The position numbers were made by a program, and so were the translations under genes. The notes beneath the pieces are model-generated. The model did no database searches. It worked only from the letters and a program-made list of their open reading frames with translations, and had not been told where the DNA came from. A stretch of DNA of 6,807 nucleotides from Halobacteriales archaeon SW_9_67_24 (GTDB lineage Archaea; Halobacteriota; Halobacteria; Halobacteriales; Halococcaceae): the NCBI GenBank assembly GCA_003022685.1, contig PXSV01000027.1:1-6807 (forward strand), in the 5' to 3' direction. Of this stretch, positions 5,016-6,807 are shown piece after piece. How positions within the stretch are numbered: position 1 is the stretch's first letter; every line of letters starts with the position of its first letter.

Positions 5016-5459
5016 ATGGATAGCGTGGCCATCACGCTTCGGCAAGCCAACGACAGCACACTCCCCTACATCGAGACGCTGTTGACGAAAAACGATCTGC
5101 CGTCACAGGACATCGGCTCGAAGCCCGAATGCTTCTACATCGGGTACGACGGGGACGACCGAGTCGGGATCGGCGGGATCGAAGTTCACGGAACGGATGG
5201 ACTGCTCCGCTCGGTCGTCATCGAGGACTCGGCACGGGGAAACGGATACGGAACGGCGCTGTGCGATGGTTTGGAGGACGAGGCTTCGGCGGCGAACGTG
5301 ACGACACTCTACTTGCTCACGACGACGGCAGCCGATTTCTTTGCCGACCGCGGGTACGAGGAGATCGAGCGTACTGGTGCTCCTGCCGCCATCCAGCGAA
5401 CGGCCGAGTTCGACGACCTCTGTCCCACGACAGCGACCTGTCTGAAGAAATCGTTGTAG
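5016..5459 (+). CDS. GNAT N-acetyltransferase, ArsN2-like
   Basis: Predicted to move an acetyl group from acetyl-CoA to an amino group of an unidentified small molecule in the cytoplasm. It has 147 residues. GNAT motif A is LLRSVVIEDSARGNGYGTAL (63-82), with the acetyl-CoA pyrophosphate loop Arg74-Gly-Asn-Gly-Tyr-Gly79. Motif B covers LYLLTTTAADFFADRGYEEI (98-117). The tail block EFDDLCPTTATC (131-142) is characteristic of the ArsN2 group, often found beside arsenic-resistance genes in bacteria and archaea. No ars gene is present here, so an arsenic role is not supported by context. The start is supported by a box A at -28. It is followed 29 bases later by the next gene's promoter. The GNAT fold is certain; the ArsN2 subgroup is likely. 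Confidence 0.92.
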   Translation: MDSVAITLRQANDSTLPYIETLLTKNDLPSQDIGSKPECFYIGYDGDDRVGIGGIEVHGTDGLLRSVVIEDSARGNGYGTALCDGLEDEASAANVTTLYLLTTTAADFFADRGYEEIERTGAPAAIQRTAEFDDLCPTTATCLKKSL

Positions 5460-5462
5460 CGA

Positions 5463-5478
5463 ACGGTCGCCCGACCGT
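5463..5478. promoter_or_regulatory. 16-bp perfect palindrome before the J-domain gene promoter
   Basis: ACGGTCG and CGACCGT are exact reverse complements separated by CC. The element starts 4 bases after the acetyltransferase stop codon and ends 8 bases before the proposed box A at 5487. It may be an operator for the J-domain gene. As RNA it would be a 6-bp stem with a GCCC loop at the acetyltransferase 3' end. Confidence 0.4.
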
Positions 5479-5486
5479 CGAGTCGC

Positions 5487-5492
5487 TTATGA
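5487..5492 (+). promoter_or_regulatory. Putative box A of the J-domain protein gene
   Basis: TTATGA is centred 26.5 nt before a GTG at 5516. The in-frame ATG at 5489 falls inside this box, so it is unlikely to be transcribed if the promoter is real. This is the reason for preferring the GTG start. Confidence 0.45.
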
Positions 5493-5515
5493 CCCGGCGG
5501 CGTCTACCATCCAGC

Positions 5516-6361
5516 GTGCTCCACGAGGTGGCCGGGTCGCTGCCCGAATGGCTGGTCTTCGGTGGCGTCCTCGCGGTCGCCTCGATCGTGGTCGTGACGG
5601 GCGTGTTTCTCGTTGGTGGCCGACTGTTCCCCACGACGGTCGATCGCTCGGGCCGGGCCACCGGCGACGGGAAACGCCGGCGCGAGATCCACGAGTACCT
5701 CCAAGCGATCGACGAACCGTTCGCCGAGGATCATCCAGTTTGTGGCGAGCCGGTCGCCTTCTACCTCCCCCAGCGCGACGTCGCGATCACGTTCGACGCA
5801 CGGGCGTACTACCGGATCGGGCGCTCGGGGACGCACGCCGTCCTCTTCGAGCACGAGCTGCCGGGTGTCCACCTCGGCTCACGACTGCCGTTCGACACGC
5901 CCGACCTCGCAACCGACGAGAACGAACTCGATCCCGCGAGCGCCGCCTTCTCCGTGCTCGGACTTCCGGCCGAAGCAAGCGCGAACGAGGTCAAAGCGGC
6001 CTATCAGGAGAAAGTGAAGCAAGTCCACCCGGACCACGGCGGCGACCACGAGGAGTTCCTTCGTCAGCGCCAGGCGGTAGTAACCGGCGTCGGTGCTGAC
6101 TTCGGCGACGCTCCAGCCAGTACCGACGGCCGCCTCGCGGACACGATCGGGACTGAACAGGCGGAAGTACAGCGTTTCGCCGACGTCACCGTCGTACTCG
6201 AAATGCAACACCCGGTGGGCGAGGCCCCGCGTCGGGTCCGCGCGGTAGCCGAGCAGGTCCTCGCTCTCGTGATTCGGATCGTAGCCGTCGAGCACCGCGC
6301 TCGCGCCGGGCATCGTCACGAACGCGAGGTCGCTGAGAAACCTGCGCAGCCCCTGCATTGA
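5516..6361 (+). CDS. Membrane-anchored J-domain protein with abnormal C-terminus
   Basis: Probable co-chaperone-like protein that would stimulate a DnaK ATPase near the membrane. As read here it has 281 residues. One N-terminal membrane helix covers about 13-37 (LVFGGVLAVASIVVVTGVFL and on). A basic stretch follows (KRRREIHEYL, 53-62). A middle region with AFYLPQRDVAITFDARAYYR (81-100) has no function I can name. The J domain starts about 143, with helix II NEVKAAYQEKVKQV (157-170), the catalytic HPD at 171-173, and helix III beginning EEFLR (179-183). There the family resemblance stops. The expected remainder of helix III and tail is missing, and the frame runs about 98 codons through the antisense of the convergent methyltransferase gene. 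An ATG at 5489 would add nine residues; GTG is chosen on box A spacing. Without helix III the J domain may be impaired. Confidence 0.8.
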   Translation: MLHEVAGSLPEWLVFGGVLAVASIVVVTGVFLVGGRLFPTTVDRSGRATGDGKRRREIHEYLQAIDEPFAEDHPVCGEPVAFYLPQRDVAITFDARAYYRIGRSGTHAVLFEHELPGVHLGSRLPFDTPDLATDENELDPASAAFSVLGLPAEASANEVKAAYQEKVKQVHPDHGGDHEEFLRQRQAVVTGVGADFGDAPASTDGRLADTIGTEQAEVQRFADVTVVLEMQHPVGEAPRRVRAVAEQVLALVIRIVAVEHRARAGHRHEREVAEKPAQPLH

Positions 6362-6763
6362 TCCCGCAAGCCCCACCTGCGTACCGATAGCGAGCGCCGA
6401 CCCGAACCGATCGCGTTCGAACGTCTCGCGGAGCGCGAACATGTCCCCGACGCGGGCGTCGCGGACGCCACGCTCGCGCATCGTCTCGACGAGATGGGCC
6501 GACGGTTCGATGGCGACCGTCTCGAGGTGCTCCTGGAAATGAAGCGTGTCCCGACCCGCACCCGCGCCCATGTCGAGCAGCGCCCCGTCGAGCCACGATG
6601 CACACCACGCCCCCTGCTCGCTATCGCGATCGAACGTCCCGAAGTAAAAGTCCTCGATCGGATGAACGCGAGTCTCCTCGCCATCCCGGTCGATCAGCGG
6701 TTCGTCCTGTTCACCACGATGGAAGTCGCGGATGGCGCGACCGAACGGATCGGCGGTCGTCAT
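5879..6763 (-). CDS. Class I SAM-dependent methyltransferase with run-on C-terminus
   Basis: Predicted cytoplasmic methyltransferase; acceptor unknown. The N-terminus is MTTADPFGRAIRDFHRG. HPIEDFYFG (34-42) precedes SAM motif I LLDMGAGAGRDTLHFQE (62-78). An acidic strand end VAIEPSAHLVETM (83-95) follows, then VGDMFALRETF (105-115) and ALAIGTQVGLAGSMQGL (123-139). The recognisable family ends at GYYRLALTKE (227-236). After that, about 58 further residues are encoded antisense to the J-domain gene before a TGA at 5879, and they resemble nothing. About 235 residues is the natural size I expect, so the catalytic fold is complete and only the stop appears lost. The ATG at 6763 is chosen over a GTG at 6775 because the AT-rich box at 6784-6794 sits about 24-28 nt upstream. 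Confidence 0.88.
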   Translation of the reverse strand: MTTADPFGRAIRDFHRGEQDEPLIDRDGEETRVHPIEDFYFGTFDRDSEQGAWCASWLDGALLDMGAGAGRDTLHFQEHLETVAIEPSAHLVETMRERGVRDARVGDMFALRETFERDRFGSALAIGTQVGLAGSMQGLRRFLSDLAFVTMPGASAVLDGYDPNHESEDLLGYRADPTRGLAHRVLHFEYDGDVGETLYFRLFSPDRVREAAVGTGWSVAEVSTDAGYYRLALTKELLVVAAVVRVDLLHFLLIGRFDLVRACFGRKSEHGEGGARGIEFVLVGCEVGRVERQS

Positions 6764-6783
6764 ACTCTGTAACACACCCTCAA

Positions 6784-6794
6784 TTATAATAAAA
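6784..6794 (-). promoter_or_regulatory. Strong TATA-like promoter of the methyltransferase gene
   Basis: TTTTATTATAA on the minus strand is the most AT-rich stretch in the window and lies about 24-28 nt before the ATG at 6763. It fits a leaderless transcript beginning at that ATG. It is the best box A in the window by sequence. Confidence 0.65.
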
Positions 6795-6807
6795 GTGTAA
6801 TGTAAGG

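Noticed and set aside
1..6807. tRNA, rRNA, insertion sequence or defence system
   Set aside because: No tRNA-like cloverleaf, rRNA block, transposase, terminal repeats with target duplication, nuclease or toxin-antitoxin pair could be recognised on either strand.

Overview
The window is chromosomal DNA of a haloarchaeon. It is GC-rich, the encoded proteins are strongly acidic (many Asp/Glu), and most genes have an archaeal TATA-type box centred about 25-28 nt before the start codon, with no leader or ribosome binding site. The genus cannot be fixed from the sequence alone.

Layout, left to right. The minus strand carries the 5' portion of an O-methyltransferase gene (1-554, running off the left edge). 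A short spacer follows with a GCGG-rich degenerate array and two hairpins, then a zinc-dependent alcohol dehydrogenase (794-1834, minus). A divergent intergenic region separates this from a plus-strand class I photolyase (2061-3461). A 360-bp spacer with strong palindromes follows, then a Mn/Fe-type superoxide dismutase (3822-4433), a small conserved-looking haloarchaeal protein (4576-4842), and an ArsN2-like GNAT acetyltransferase (5016-5459). A membrane-anchored J-domain protein (5516-6361, plus) then collides head-on with a SAM-dependent methyltransferase (5879-6763, minus).

Functionally the window is mostly housekeeping and stress protection: light-driven DNA repair, superoxide removal, a J-domain co-chaperone-like protein, and redox and acetyl/methyl transfer enzymes. 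The photolyase-SOD tandem matches a gene order known from Halobacterium. Each gene appears to have its own promoter, so this is a row of single transcription units rather than an operon.

I see no mobile element with a transposase, no CRISPR array, no defence system and no tRNA or rRNA. The most unusual point is the J-domain/methyltransferase junction near 6056-6062. The recognisable end of each protein abuts the other, both have lost their expected stops, and each frame runs on through the antisense of its neighbour. Secondary points are several well-formed palindromes at promoter-proximal positions, a nested inverted repeat at 4842-4914, and an Asp where the N5-facing Asn of CPD photolyases is expected.
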